From positions 269,828 through 333,827 of the forward strand of contig NZ_JACHXW010000007.1 in assembly GCF_014192395.1 (NCBI RefSeq): a stretch of DNA of 64,000 nt, given 5' to 3'. Below are positions 44,200-52,742 of the stretch, in pieces; position 1 is the stretch's first letter; every line of letters starts with the position of its first letter. This DNA is from Paenibacillus endophyticus. GTDB taxonomy: Bacteria; Bacillota; Bacilli; Paenibacillales; Paenibacillaceae. Below the pieces are notes generated by a model. That model saw nothing but the letters and a program-made list of their open reading frames with translations, did no database searches and was not told where the DNA came from. The translations under genes and the position numbers were made by a program.

Positions 44200-44202
44200 C
44201 AT

Positions 44203-44661
44203 TTATTCATGCCAAGCTTTGCCCGGTCGATCAACTGGGTAACCATGCTCCGCCCTGTATTGCTTTCGTTCCGTCGTAAAGTCCCACCACTGCTTATCGC
44301 TGCCAGAATGGTTGGCATGATGAACAGCAAGCCTCATCACGTCTTCTACGCAAGGATCCATCCAAACACCGTGCAGCCGCTCTAGCCGCTCAACGAGCTG
44401 GGCACCGCTCTCTCCGCTGCTTTTAATCTGTTCCAATGAATGAAAACCAAGCTCATATAAATTTTGAGCCAGGCTAGGCCCAATTGAAGGCACATTTTGA
44501 AAAAGTGCTAGAGCCCGTAAAAGCGCCGCCCTCTCTTGCGGTACATGCATGATCAGACAAAGTTCATGTACAGAGCAGTTCTTCAGGTCTATTAGTTTTA
44601 CTTTTGCATGTCTTAAATGCTTGCGTTCGTCATCGGTTAAAGGCAGCTTAGGTGTACTCAT
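44203..44661 (-). CDS. Helix-hairpin-helix protein, Cdd1/pathogenicity-locus type (152 aa)
   Basis: The central HhH segment, VPSIGPSLAQNLYELGF followed by HSLEQIKSS, is of the kind used for non-specific DNA binding. LHGVWMDPCVEDVMRLAVHHA fits the Cdd1 family pattern (D-C-V at the end of a helical domain). The C-terminal extension KQWWDFTTERKQYRAEHG is longer than usual. The role is unknown. It lies just after the tRNA-Ser terminator and has its own terminator. Confidence 0.75.
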   Translation of the reverse strand: MSTPKLPLTDDERKHLRHAKVKLIDLKNCSVHELCLIMHVPQERAALLRALALFQNVPSIGPSLAQNLYELGFHSLEQIKSSGESGAQLVERLERLHGVWMDPCVEDVMRLAVHHANHSGSDKQWWDFTTERKQYRAEHGYPVDRPGKAWHE

Positions 44662-44682
44662 CGAAGGGACCTCCCAGCATAA

Positions 44683-44718
44683 AATATAAAAAAAAACGAT
44701 TCGGCAATCGAATCGTTT
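44683..44718 (-). terminator. Terminator of tRNA-Ser
   Basis: Arms AAACGATTCG / CGAATCGTTT (44694-44703, 44709-44718) with a loop of five and a long T-rich tail on the minus strand, 15 bases past the tRNA 3' end. Confidence 0.85.
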
Positions 44719-44733
44719 GACTGTTTGTGTTTA

Positions 44734-44824
44734 TGGCGGAGAAGGTGGGATTCGAACCCACGCACGGTTTGACCCGCCTAGCTGATTTCGAGTCAGCCCC
44801 CTTGGGCCTCTTGGGTACCTCTCC
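44734..44824 (-). tRNA. tRNA-Ser (anticodon CGA)
   Basis: A 91-base class II tRNA with encoded CCA. Acceptor GGAGAGG pairs with CTTCTCC and G73 is followed by CCA. The anticodon stem is GCTGA / TCAGC with loop CTCGAAA, anticodon CGA, reading UCG. There is a long variable arm, and the T-loop is GGTTCGAATCC. It is a single gene with its own terminator. No sign of an integrated element at its 3' end. Confidence 0.95.
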
Positions 44825-44891
44825 GCATGTAAAAATTATTGTATCACACAGCATGTCTTCCTGCAAGTGCTTTCTTCAAAATAAGCTTAGT

Positions 44892-45113
44892 TTATTGCGA
44901 ATCCGACATTCCTTCCGCAGACGCATTAGAACGGAGAACCTTCTTCATGTTTTTCTCAAACTTTGCCCTAGGGATCAGCACGCTGTGCTTGCAGCCTACG
45001 CATTTGATGCGAATATCCATTCCCATGCGTATAATTTCCATTTCATTAGAGCCGCAAGGATGCTGTTTTTTCATTTGAACAACATCTCCCAGCTCAAACT
45101 GCTTACGCTCCAT
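44892..45113 (-). CDS. DUF951 protein (73 aa)
   Basis: MERKQFELGDVVQMKKQHPC and MDIRIKCVGCKHSVLIPRAKFEKN match the DUF951 family, small OB-like proteins with a CxxC pair (KCVGCKH). The start ATG at 45113 has AGGGGG eight bases upstream and overlaps the mscS end by 11 bases, so the two are coupled. Conserved near the origin in many Firmicutes; function unknown. A frame seven codons longer has no better SD. Confidence 0.88.
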   Translation of the reverse strand: MERKQFELGDVVQMKKQHPCGSNEMEIIRMGMDIRIKCVGCKHSVLIPRAKFEKNMKKVLRSNASAEGMSDSQ

Positions 45114-45978
45114 CTTTGACGCCCCCTTTTTCATTGCGCTGATAGGTTACCATTCTTGGGTAAGGAATTTCTATTCCGTTTGCATCCAGCGACTTCTTGA
45201 TGACCATATTGAGCTTGCGCGAAACAATGGGATGCGTATTCGGTCTGCATTCGGCCACAACACGTATTGTTACTCCTGTCGGTGCAATCGTCTGAATACC
45301 GAGAACCTCCGGGGAATTAATCAGATTCTCATCCTGCATGGTAATCATCGTATGGCGGATAACCTCGAGTGCTCGATCGACCTCTTCCTCAAAGGCAATC
45401 GAAATATCAATAACCGCTACACTATTATTTATAGAGTAGTTAGTCACTTCATTAATCATTCCATTGGGAACAATATGTACTTCTCCCGTCCAGCTTTGTA
45501 TGCGTGTCGTGCGCAGACCAATAACCTCTACCGTTCCTTTGAACTGCCCTGTCTGTATGACATCGCCAACAGCGAATTGATCCTCCAGCACGATAAAAAA
45601 ACCAGTAATGATATCCTTCACCAAGCTTTGTGCGCCAAACCCGATTGCAAGTCCGAGAACACCTGCACCTGCGAGCAAAGGCCCCAGATTGATGCCGAAC
45701 TCTGACAACACAAGCATAACAGTAATAAAATAAACGACATATGAGGCTACATTTTTCATTAGCTTGCCTACTGTAGTCATTCGTCTAGTATGGTTTGCAG
45801 GTCTCTTGCTCTCACGCTCTAAGATAACACGATCAATGGTTTTATGTATGATCCACACGATAAGCCGGCCTATAGCGAGGAACATAATAACTCTCAGTGC
45901 CGAGCTACCAAAGGCCTCCCACAATTCGTTATCTGTCAACCATGCGACAACCTTATCATATCGTTCGTTGATTGACAT
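45103..45978 (-). CDS. MscS-type mechanosensitive channel (291 aa)
   Basis: Small-conductance mechanosensitive channel family. It has three N-terminal helices, the pore-lining TM3 segment AGAGVLGLAIGFGAQSLVKD, the beta-domain starting FFIVLEDQFAVGDVIQ, and the C-terminal alpha/beta domain. It opens on membrane tension to release solutes during hypo-osmotic shock. I choose the second ATG (45978) because AAGGAGGT is directly adjacent to the first, leaving no spacing. Coupled to the DUF951 gene. Confidence 0.92.
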   Translation of the reverse strand: MSINERYDKVVAWLTDNELWEAFGSSALRVIMFLAIGRLIVWIIHKTIDRVILERESKRPANHTRRMTTVGKLMKNVASYVVYFITVMLVLSEFGINLGPLLAGAGVLGLAIGFGAQSLVKDIITGFFIVLEDQFAVGDVIQTGQFKGTVEVIGLRTTRIQSWTGEVHIVPNGMINEVTNYSINNSVAVIDISIAFEEEVDRALEVIRHTMITMQDENLINSPEVLGIQTIAPTGVTIRVVAECRPNTHPIVSRKLNMVIKKSLDANGIEIPYPRMVTYQRNEKGGVKDGA

Positions 45979-46008
45979 CCCCATACCTCCTTCGTTGCCT
46001 ATTTCCGT

Positions 46009-46248
46009 TCACATTTCAATTTGCTCATAACCTGATGCAACCGGTTTGAATATGCCTCTAACTTCTACGTTTTCTTGGATAATGACATCCTTCACCATCG
46101 TTAAATCCTCTTCCGGAAAGTGAATGGACAACGCGCAGCCGGCTGTGATTTCCTTGGGAGTAGGACAAATATCAATTTCAATCTCCGCATACTCAAGCAG
46201 CATCTCAGCACGCAACGCCTGCTGCGTCGAATCGAACGCAATTAACAC
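46009..46248 (-). CDS. DUF3343 putative Se/S-carrier-like protein (79 aa)
   Basis: LIAFDSTQQALRAEMLLEYA and ITAGCALSIHFPEED match the DUF3343 family, with the invariant cysteine in AGCAL. The family is proposed to carry sulfur or selenium and is often near cysteine desulfurases; one such enzyme is 1.3 kb away in this window. The GTG at 46248 is chosen, with GGAGG eight bases upstream; a TTG six bases earlier is too close to the SD. It is probably co-transcribed with mscS. Confidence 0.8.
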   Translation of the reverse strand: MLIAFDSTQQALRAEMLLEYAEIEIDICPTPKEITAGCALSIHFPEEDLTMVKDVIIQENVEVRGIFKPVASGYEQIEM

Positions 46249-46374
46249 GTGCAAGACCTCCGTTTTGTTAGAATATCGATCAGCTATACATAATAAATAT
46301 CAAAACTATCTGACGTATAAAATGGTTGTCCTATCCATATACTAGTAACATATCGGTATTATCGGAGGGATTCT

Positions 46375-46986
46375 ATGAAACTTTCATTTATCAAAGAAAC
46401 GCCTTTGAAGGTGCCCTACACAACTGCGAACGTTATTGGCATGCTGGTCAACCGCTTGACCGCCATGCTGGATGAGCTCGCCGATAACCGTCCTATTGTT
46501 GTTGTATGCATAGGTACCGACCGTTCCACCGGAGATTCATTAGGACCGCTAATTGGAACTAACTTATCAAAATACCGGAGCCCTCATTTTTCTTTATTTG
46601 GAACGTTGGAGAACCCCGTTCATGCTATGAATTTGGATGATACGCTTATCGAAATTAATCGACGCTTTCACAAGCCATTTGTCATCGGCATTGATGCTTG
46701 CCTAGGTCAGGTTGCCAGTGTTGGAAGCATTCAAGTCGGAGTCGGCCCTGTTCGTCCTGGTGCTGGTGTCAACAAGGATCTCCCGCCGGTTGGCGATGTT
46801 CACATTACCGGTATCGTAAACGTTGGCGGCTTTATGGAATATTTCGTATTGCAAAACACCAGACTGCATCTCGTGATGAAAATGTCGGACATCATATCTC
46901 TTAGCCTGTTTACTGCCATTGCGAATCATGCCCATCTTTCCACCAGCAGTGCAATTGAGCAAACAGCTGCATCCGATACGATCTAG
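46375..46986 (+). CDS. yyaC: YyaC-type spore protease-like protein (203 aa)
   Basis: VVVCIGTDRSTGDSLGPLIG with its GTDRSTGDSLGP core and VIGIDACLGQ are the diagnostic motifs of the YyaC family, which has a Gpr/hydrogenase-maturation protease fold. It is a forespore-expressed protein in B. subtilis. SD GGAGGG lies six bases upstream of the ATG. A forespore-type promoter candidate (GTATA, then CATATACTA about 15 bases on) lies at 46313-46345, unproven. It is the only plus-strand gene between 43.8 and 59.2 kb. Confidence 0.93.
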   Translation: MKLSFIKETPLKVPYTTANVIGMLVNRLTAMLDELADNRPIVVVCIGTDRSTGDSLGPLIGTNLSKYRSPHFSLFGTLENPVHAMNLDDTLIEINRRFHKPFVIGIDACLGQVASVGSIQVGVGPVRPGAGVNKDLPPVGDVHITGIVNVGGFMEYFVLQNTRLHLVMKMSDIISLSLFTAIANHAHLSTSSAIEQTAASDTI

Positions 46987-47004
46987 CTTGCGTCCTAATA
47001 TGAT

Positions 47005-47514
47005 TTATTTGGCCTCATGAATAGCCTTACGTTCTTCCGGGGTTAATGGATAGGTTGACTCGCCCTTTTCCACTGGTTTCGCATAGACGTATGTGTTTTC
47101 CCTGCTATGAATGCCCGAAAAAATAGCTCCGTCTTTTTCCTGATTAATAATGGCAATGGAAAAGCTAAGGTCACTTCCTTGCTCGGCAAAAGCATTGTAT
47201 CGCACAATACCTACTTTGCTCTTCTGAAGCGGAAGTGCCGCTTGGACGTCTGCCAATTGTGCTTTTAACACAATATTGGCCTGTTGCTGCTCAGCAAGCC
47301 CTTCTTTAAGCTGAATGATGACTTCCTCCATATTTGTTACGCCTGTATTCCCCATGACCGCTGTATATTGCTTTCGCAGCTTTTTCAGCCGCCCGCCAAC
47401 AACTGCTATCCATACAAATAATAAGATTACCAATAATGCGATTCCTACTGTTACAGCATTCATCGGATTTGTCGTCCAGTCTTCCATTGTTGTTAATCCG
47501 CCCCCCACAATCAT
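47005..47514 (-). CDS. DUF4446 membrane-anchored protein (169 aa)
   Basis: One N-terminal helix (VTVGIALLVILLFVWIAVV), a short coiled region (about 60-95) and a C-terminal domain with VGIVRYNAFAEQGSDLSFSI and GAIFSGIHSRENTYVYAK, the signature of DUF4446. Function unknown. The start is uncertain: the ATG at 47514 has AAGG upstream, while an ATG nine codons later (MEDWTT) fits other family members and has a distant GGGGGG. It lies two bases after the cysteine desulfurase-family gene. Confidence 0.85.
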   Translation of the reverse strand: MIVGGGLTTMEDWTTNPMNAVTVGIALLVILLFVWIAVVGGRLKKLRKQYTAVMGNTGVTNMEEVIIQLKEGLAEQQQANIVLKAQLADVQAALPLQKSKVGIVRYNAFAEQGSDLSFSIAIINQEKDGAIFSGIHSRENTYVYAKPVEKGESTYPLTPEERKAIHEAK

Positions 47515-47516
47515 TG

Positions 47517-48689
47517 CTATGCCTTGTACTGTTTTGCGATTTCCTTAATTGCAGCTGATAAAGCATCAACTTCCTTATCCGTTGTATACACGCCTACGCT
47601 TGCCCGAATTGCTCCCGTCTCAGTCGTACCTGCGCATGCATGTGCGAGCGGTGTACAGTGAAAGCCAGCTCGCACGGCAATATGATAATGCTGATCCAAT
47701 ATAAAGGAAAGCTCTGATGGATCTACCCCATCCACATTAAAAGCCACTATGCCTGTACGCTGTTCCCCAAGTTCCGGCCCCAGCAGCTTAACCTCGTTAA
47801 TCAGCTTAAGTCCTTCCATAAGCCTTTGCGACAACGCCCATTCCTTAGTATGGATTTTCTGAACCGTCTCATTCAGCACATACTGTACACCGGCCTTTAA
47901 GCCTGCTATACCTGGAGTGTTTTGCGTGCCTGCCTCATAACGATCCGGCCTCACTAAAGGCTGCTCACGCGCCTCAGATTGACTCCCGGTTCCGCCATGG
48001 AGCAATGGAGCTAATTGAAGCTCAGGATCGATGTACAGCCCTCCTGTGCCCTGTGGTCCCAATAGACCTTTATGCCCTGGGAATGCCAGCATATCAATAC
48101 CCATTGCTTTGACATCTATCGGGAGAATACCCGCGCTTTGCGCTGCGTCGACAAGAAGCTTTATGCCGTGTTTTTTGGTTAACTCTGCTATAGCTGCAAC
48201 CGGCATTATCGTCCCAAGAAGATTGGAGCTATGGTTGACTACGATAAGTGTGGTTTGCGGGCGTATGGCTTTAGAAACCTCATCGATATCTAAACTCCCT
48301 TGCTCATCTGACTCTAAATAAGTGACCTCGATACCAATTGTCTGTTCCAAATAATATAAAGGTCTTCTCACAGAGTTATGCTCAACGGAAGTTGTTATGA
48401 TGTGGTCGCCTGGTTTAAGATATCCTTTTATGGCCATATTAAGCGACATCGTCGTATTTGAAGTGAATGCTATATCATTTGGATTTTTTATGTTAAAAAG
48501 CTTTGCTAGATGTTTGCGTGTATCGAACAATATCCGACTCGCCCTTACGGCCATCGCATGGCTTCCTCTGCCAGGATTAGCTGCATCGTTCAACATTGCT
48601 TGAATCACTGCGTCTGTTACCTCAGGTGGTTTTGGCCATGAAGTTGCTGCATGATCCAAATATATGATTGGTTTCTCTGTATTAACCAC
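47517..48689 (-). CDS. Cysteine desulfurase-family aminotransferase V enzyme (390 aa)
   Basis: PLP enzyme of the class V fold. The N-terminus is YLDHAATSWPKPPEV. The lysine forming the Schiff base is in FPGHKGLLGPQGTG, and the putative sulfur-accepting cysteine lies in RAGFHCTPLAH. This matches the Firmicute cysteine desulfurase subfamily distinct from IscS/SufS. It should release sulfur (or selenium) from cysteine analogues; the acceptor is unknown, and DUF3343 nearby is a candidate. I chose the GTG at 48689, with AAAGGA nine bases upstream, over a longer frame without an SD. Confidence 0.9.
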   Translation of the reverse strand: MVNTEKPIIYLDHAATSWPKPPEVTDAVIQAMLNDAANPGRGSHAMAVRASRILFDTRKHLAKLFNIKNPNDIAFTSNTTMSLNMAIKGYLKPGDHIITTSVEHNSVRRPLYYLEQTIGIEVTYLESDEQGSLDIDEVSKAIRPQTTLIVVNHSSNLLGTIMPVAAIAELTKKHGIKLLVDAAQSAGILPIDVKAMGIDMLAFPGHKGLLGPQGTGGLYIDPELQLAPLLHGGTGSQSEAREQPLVRPDRYEAGTQNTPGIAGLKAGVQYVLNETVQKIHTKEWALSQRLMEGLKLINEVKLLGPELGEQRTGIVAFNVDGVDPSELSFILDQHYHIAVRAGFHCTPLAHACAGTTETGAIRASVGVYTTDKEVDALSAAIKEIAKQYKA

Positions 48690-48723
48690 AATTCCGCATC
48701 CTTTCAAGCTATCTCTCCACAAC

Positions 48724-48781
48724 AATGGCATACCTTAGTTTAATCTTTCAAAAGCAAGATTACAACATAGGTATGCCATTT
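48724..48781 (-). terminator. Compound hairpin between spo0J and the desulfurase gene
   Basis: Outer arms AATGGCATACC and GGTATGCCATT enclose a second stem TAATCTT / AAGATTA. There is no T run, so termination is uncertain; it may be an RNA processing or attenuation structure in the spo0J 3' region. Confidence 0.45.
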
Positions 48782-48792
48782 AATAATAGGCT

Positions 48793-49647
48793 TTACGCCA
48801 TATATTGAAGCAGTTCAAGCAGTCTTTCCAAATCTTGTTTGCTATAATATTGCAGCTCTATTTTACCCTTATCTTTTTGTTGCTTAATTTTCACCGTTGT
48901 CTTAAAACGTTCGCGCAATGACTCTTCAAGATGGTCGATGTAAGGGTCACGTTTACGTTGATTTGGCTTCGCTGCCGTATCCTCAGCCTGCTTCGAATCA
49001 AGCTTTTGAATGGCCTCCTCTAACTCCCGAACGCTCCACTCCTGCGATACGGTCAAGTCGGCAAGCTCTTTTTGAATCTTGTTATCTTTTATTCCAACCA
49101 ATGCCCTGGCATGCCCCATCGAAATTGTTCCACGTGAAACATTATCTTTGATCTCCGTAGGAAGCGACAGCAATCTAACAAAGTTTGCAATATGCGAGCG
49201 CGACTTTCCAACTTTCATGGAAAGCTCCTCTTGTGTAAGCTTGAACTTATCAATAAGTGCTTGATAAGCTACGGCGACTTCGATTGCATTTAAATCCTCA
49301 CGTTGAAGATTCTCAATCAATGCAATTTCCATAACCTGTTGATCACTAAAGGATCTAACCACTGCTGGTATCGTCTTGTTACCGCAATATTGCGATGCTC
49401 TGAATCGTCTTTCACCAGCTATAATTTCGTAACCTTTCAGAACGGTCCGAACAATAATGGGCTGGATAATTCCATGCTGCTTAATTGATTCCGCCAACTC
49501 TTTAATAGAATCCTCATCGAACGTTTTTCTTGGCTGATACGGATTCGGTCTAAGCTGCGTCAAGGAAATTTCAATAACTTTATCGTCATCATTCACAGAA
49601 AGCGATGGGATAAGCGCATCCAGCCCTCTACCTAGCCGCTTGCTCAT
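48793..49647 (-). CDS. spo0J: ParB/Spo0J chromosome-partitioning protein (284 aa)
   Basis: The CTPase domain (about 25-110) has the GERRFRASQ and ENLQREDLNAIEVAVAY boxes. A helix-turn-helix follows (LSMKVGKSRSHIANFVRLL), then a C-terminal dimerisation domain. It loads on parS as a sliding clamp, recruits SMC and acts with Soj in segregation and sporulation. Its start overlaps soj by 20 bases. A parS site lies inside the gene at 49126-49141, as in B. subtilis. Confidence 0.96.
   Translation of the reverse strand: MSKRLGRGLDALIPSLSVNDDDKVIEISLTQLRPNPYQPRKTFDEDSIKELAESIKQHGIIQPIIVRTVLKGYEIIAGERRFRASQYCGNKTIPAVVRSFSDQQVMEIALIENLQREDLNAIEVAVAYQALIDKFKLTQEELSMKVGKSRSHIANFVRLLSLPTEIKDNVSRGTISMGHARALVGIKDNKIQKELADLTVSQEWSVRELEEAIQKLDSKQAEDTAAKPNQRKRDPYIDHLEESLRERFKTTVKIKQQKDKGKIELQYYSKQDLERLLELLQYMA
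49126..49141. promoter_or_regulatory. parS site inside spo0J
   Basis: TGTTCCACGTGAAACA, a 16-base near-palindrome that matches the Bacillus parS consensus (TGTTNCACGTGAAACA). Confidence 0.95.
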
Positions 49648-50401
49648 ACATAATCACTTCCTTTGCGAGTTCAGTATAAACTTCCGCACCTTTAGAACGT
49701 GGATCATATGTGATTATTGCTTGTCCATGCGACGGTGCCTCACTTAAACGAACGTTACGAGGAATAATCGTTTGATATACCTTCTGTTGAAAATACTTCT
49801 TAACCTCTTCAATAACTTGTATGCCCAAATTCGTCCTAGCATCAAGCATCGTCAAAAGAACTCCCTCAATTTGCAACGAAGTATTCAAGTGTTTTTGCAC
49901 AAGTCTTACTGTGTTTAATAACTGACTTAATCCTTCTAGAGCATAGTATTCGCATTGAATCGGAATAAGGACAGAATCCGCAGCTGTAAGTGAATTAATT
50001 GTAAGAATACCAAGCGAAGGAGGACAATCAATGAGAACGTAGTCAAAATCATCCTTGACCAAATGAAGTGATTTTTTCAAACGAAGCTCACGTGAAATGG
50101 TCGGAACAAGCTCTATCTCGGCTCCTGCAAGTTGAATCGTTGCTGGAATGATCTTCAGTCCAGGAACAGTCGTTTCAAACATCGCATCTTTAGGATGGAC
50201 ATCATTAATAAGCACATCATAAATGCAATTCGTTACATCGCCCTTGTTGATACCTAACCCACTCGTCGTATTCCCCTGTGGATCGATGTCGACTAACAGC
50301 ACTTTTCTTCCAAGTGATGCAAGACAAGCAGCTAAATTGACAGACGTTGTCGTTTTTCCGACACCGCCCTTTTGATTGGCTATTGCTATAATTTTCGACA
50401 A
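49628..50401 (-). CDS. soj: ParA/Soj chromosome-partitioning ATPase (257 aa)
   Basis: Deviant Walker A KGGVGKTTTSVNLAA (11-25), Walker A' VLLVDIDPQGN and Walker B DYVLIDCPPSLG. A DNA-bound ATPase dimer that with Spo0J moves origins and regulates DnaA. The start is TTG with GAGGTGA upstream and good spacing. The 3' end overlaps spo0J by 20 bases, so the two are translated together. Confidence 0.96.
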   Translation of the reverse strand: MSKIIAIANQKGGVGKTTTSVNLAACLASLGRKVLLVDIDPQGNTTSGLGINKGDVTNCIYDVLINDVHPKDAMFETTVPGLKIIPATIQLAGAEIELVPTISRELRLKKSLHLVKDDFDYVLIDCPPSLGILTINSLTAADSVLIPIQCEYYALEGLSQLLNTVRLVQKHLNTSLQIEGVLLTMLDARTNLGIQVIEEVKKYFQQKVYQTIIPRNVRLSEAPSHGQAIITYDPRSKGAEVYTELAKEVIMYEQAAR

Positions 50402-50573
50402 AACCGGCTCACCTCTATGTGTACAGCTTTTATGTGCATCATCTTGAAGTTAAAAAGTATTTAGAAATAGTATTCATGCATCACAACTATTTGTTGCTTC
50501 TAATAAAAATGTCCTCTAGGAAGACGTCTTTATAGATGGTATTATTTTTGTTTCTTTAGCTACAAATGGCTTC

Positions 50574-50594
50574 GCCGCCCTCGCAGAGGGCGGC
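50574..50594. other. GC-rich hairpin between noc and soj
   Basis: Perfect nine-base arms GCCGCCCTC / GAGGGCGGC with a three-base loop, without a T run on either strand. It lies 39 bases past the noc stop in the 230-base noc-soj gap. Possibly a transcript-processing or pausing structure. Confidence 0.5.
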
Positions 50595-50632
50595 ACAAAG
50601 AAAAGAGAATAATGGCAGCAGCCACATGTATT

Positions 50633-51451
50633 TTATCGTTTAGGAATCTGTATGACGATCTCATAATGATCGTCGTGATCCTTTTCATTCGTTTTGATCT
50701 GCAAGCCAGAGCCAGAAACCATCTCAATGGATTGACGAATTGTATTTAAAGCCAAACGAACATCCTTCGTAAATGAAATGCGTTTCGCCTTTTTTAATTT
50801 CGTGGATTCCTTCAAGAAAGCTATTCTAACCTCGGTCTGCTTAACATTAAGATCCTTGGTAATGATTTCTTCTAATACTTTTAACTGCAATTCTTCCGTA
50901 TCCAAAGATAACAACGCACGAGCATGTCTTTCTGTAATCTTGCGCTCCATCAATGCCATCTTTATCGTATCATTGAGCATTAATAATCGCAATTTATTTG
51001 CAATTGTCGATTGGCTCTTACCTAACCGCTGTGCAAGGCTTTCTTGTGTCAGCTGATGAAGCTCGATAAGCTTTTGATACGCAATCGCTTCCTCAATAGC
51101 TGACAATCCTTCTCTTTGAAGATTTTCAATTAGAGCAATAGAAGCGGTCTGTGAATCATTGAATTCACGCACAATACCCGGTATTGTATCATATCCGAGT
51201 TTGGTAACTGCACGCCAACGACGCTCCCCTGCAATAATCTCATATCTGCCATTACGCATTCTTACGACGATAGGCTGAATTACGCCATGGGTTTTAATCG
51301 TTTGACATAACTCTTCAATTCGTTCGTCATCAAATATCGTACGAGGCTGAAAAGGACTCGGATCAATTTCTTGAATCGGTATTTGCCGAACTTCTTCTTG
51401 CGGTATGCGCTGCTCGGACAGGCCGAACAATCGAGAAAATTGTTCTTTCAT
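50633..51451 (-). CDS. noc: Noc nucleoid occlusion protein (272 aa)
   Basis: ParB paralogue. [17 protein letters not shown] at the N-terminus, GERRWRAV and [18 protein letters not shown] in the CTPase domain, and an HTH region with [19 protein letters not shown]. It binds Noc sites (consensus ATTTCCCGGGAAAT) and inhibits division over the nucleoid. An amphipathic N-terminal segment ([11 protein letters not shown]) fits membrane targeting by Noc and supports the start at 51451. The SD (GGGTGG) is about 12 bases away. It is separated from soj-spo0J by 230 bases. Confidence 0.93.
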   Translation of the reverse strand: MKEQFSRLFGLSEQRIPQEEVRQIPIQEIDPSPFQPRTIFDDERIEELCQTIKTHGVIQPIVVRMRNGRYEIIAGERRWRAVTKLGYDTIPGIVREFNDSQTASIALIENLQREGLSAIEEAIAYQKLIELHQLTQESLAQRLGKSQSTIANKLRLLMLNDTIKMALMERKITERHARALLSLDTEELQLKVLEEIITKDLNVKQTEVRIAFLKESTKLKKAKRISFTKDVRLALNTIRQSIEMVSGSGLQIKTNEKDHDDHYEIVIQIPKR

Positions 51452-52018
51452 ATCGATAATTACCACCCGATCATGAGATAAACCTAGTTTTAACCACTTC
51501 AAATGAAACCATTTTCCCCATAACACTCATGGAAATCATGCGTTTCACAACAAATACAGTGTCAATGTACAGATACTTCTACATGTATACTGTTATTCAA
51601 TTAAAGTGCCATCACAAGGTTTTTGCAATAAATACGCTTCAGCAGTAAGATTGGTTCATTGCCAATTGGATTATTAAGGTTGCTTGAACCTATCTCAGGT
51701 AATAATCGTCAACTGCACGGCGAACATCCATAACAAAATTCATTCGGAAATGATAGGAGAGGCGTCTTCCCAATATAATCATGTATGTCTTAATGGTGAT
51801 ATACTATGTTTATATTTACCCGCTTCCCGAACTGCTGCCCATTCTAAGAATGCGGCTCATTATTCGCGGTCTTACGGCATCGTTCAGTCTCTTCATCTAT
51901 TTTATAAATTCGACTACGGCTGAGCGTTCTCCTGCTTGACACAGCGACGAATGAATAAATGTTGTATAAATATGGCGATAAAAACACAACATGTTTCACG
52001 TGGAACAATTTTTGTCTT
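51452..52018. other. Intergenic region noc-rsmG with a parS site and no supported gene
   Basis: The 567 bases must hold the noc promoter and end with the parS at 51991. Plus-strand and minus-strand open frames here lack SDs and have atypical composition. No RNA gene or terminator with a T run is visible. Confidence 0.5.
51991..52006. promoter_or_regulatory. parS site downstream of rsmG
   Basis: TGTTTCACGTGGAACA, the reverse complement of the site inside spo0J, 13 bases from the rsmG stop. Confidence 0.93.
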
Positions 52019-52741
52019 CTACATAAGCGGCTGCTTGATTGGAGTTCCCGCTTTTCTTGGATATTTGCGCGGTGTGCTATCAAACTTTTGAATTAATATA
52101 ATATGGCGTTCTGATTGCTCATTAGGGAGTGAGAGCTGATGTTGTGATTTGATTTTCCCTTTCAGCTCTTTTAGGCTAAACGCTGCTTCTCCAACTTCCT
52201 CATCCGATTGCGAACCTTTCATAGCCGCAAATATGCCGCCTTTTTTGACAAAAGGCAAGCAAAACTCGTTTAAAACATTCAAACGTGCAACTGCTCTTGC
52301 TGTTACCAAATCATAACTATCGCGATGTGCTTCCAGTTGAGCTACATCCTCTGCTCGTCCATGCAAACACAACACATCATTCAAACCAAGCTGCTCCGTC
52401 AAATGCGTAAGGAACTGAATCCGTTTATTTAAAGAATCCACAATCATAACTTGAAGATGCGGAAAACAGATTTTTAGAGGAATGCTTGGGAACCCCGCTC
52501 CCGATCCAATATCTGCAAGCCTGCGCACGCTATCCATCTTCGTGTAGAAGGAAAGAGTTACCGAGTCATAGAAATGCTTTTCATAAACCGCATCTCTTTC
52601 CGTAATGCCTGTTAAGTTCATTTTTTCGTTCCATTCTACTAACAAACGGTAGTATAGCTCGAATTGATCAAGTTGAATGGAAGAAAGCGGTATCCCGCTC
52701 TCACCCATCCTTTTCGTAAACCACTGTATCGTTTCATCCAT
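52019..52741 (-). CDS. rsmG: 16S rRNA (guanine527-N7)-methyltransferase RsmG (240 aa)
   Basis: SAM-dependent methyltransferase with motif I LADIGSGAGFPSIPLKI, motif DSLNKRIQFL and TARAVARLNVL. It methylates G527 in 16S rRNA; loss of function gives low-level streptomycin resistance in other species. It lies one base after mnmG. Length normal. Confidence 0.96.
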   Translation of the reverse strand: MDETIQWFTKRMGESGIPLSSIQLDQFELYYRLLVEWNEKMNLTGITERDAVYEKHFYDSVTLSFYTKMDSVRRLADIGSGAGFPSIPLKICFPHLQVMIVDSLNKRIQFLTHLTEQLGLNDVLCLHGRAEDVAQLEAHRDSYDLVTARAVARLNVLNEFCLPFVKKGGIFAAMKGSQSDEEVGEAAFSLKELKGKIKSQHQLSLPNEQSERHIILIQKFDSTPRKYPRKAGTPIKQPLM

Positions 52742-52742
52742 A

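Noticed and set aside
50574..50594. Intrinsic terminator after noc
   Set aside because: Strong GC stem but no T run on either strand.
51684..51923. Plus-strand frame in the noc-rsmG gap
   Set aside because: TTG start without convincing SD and no protein-like composition.
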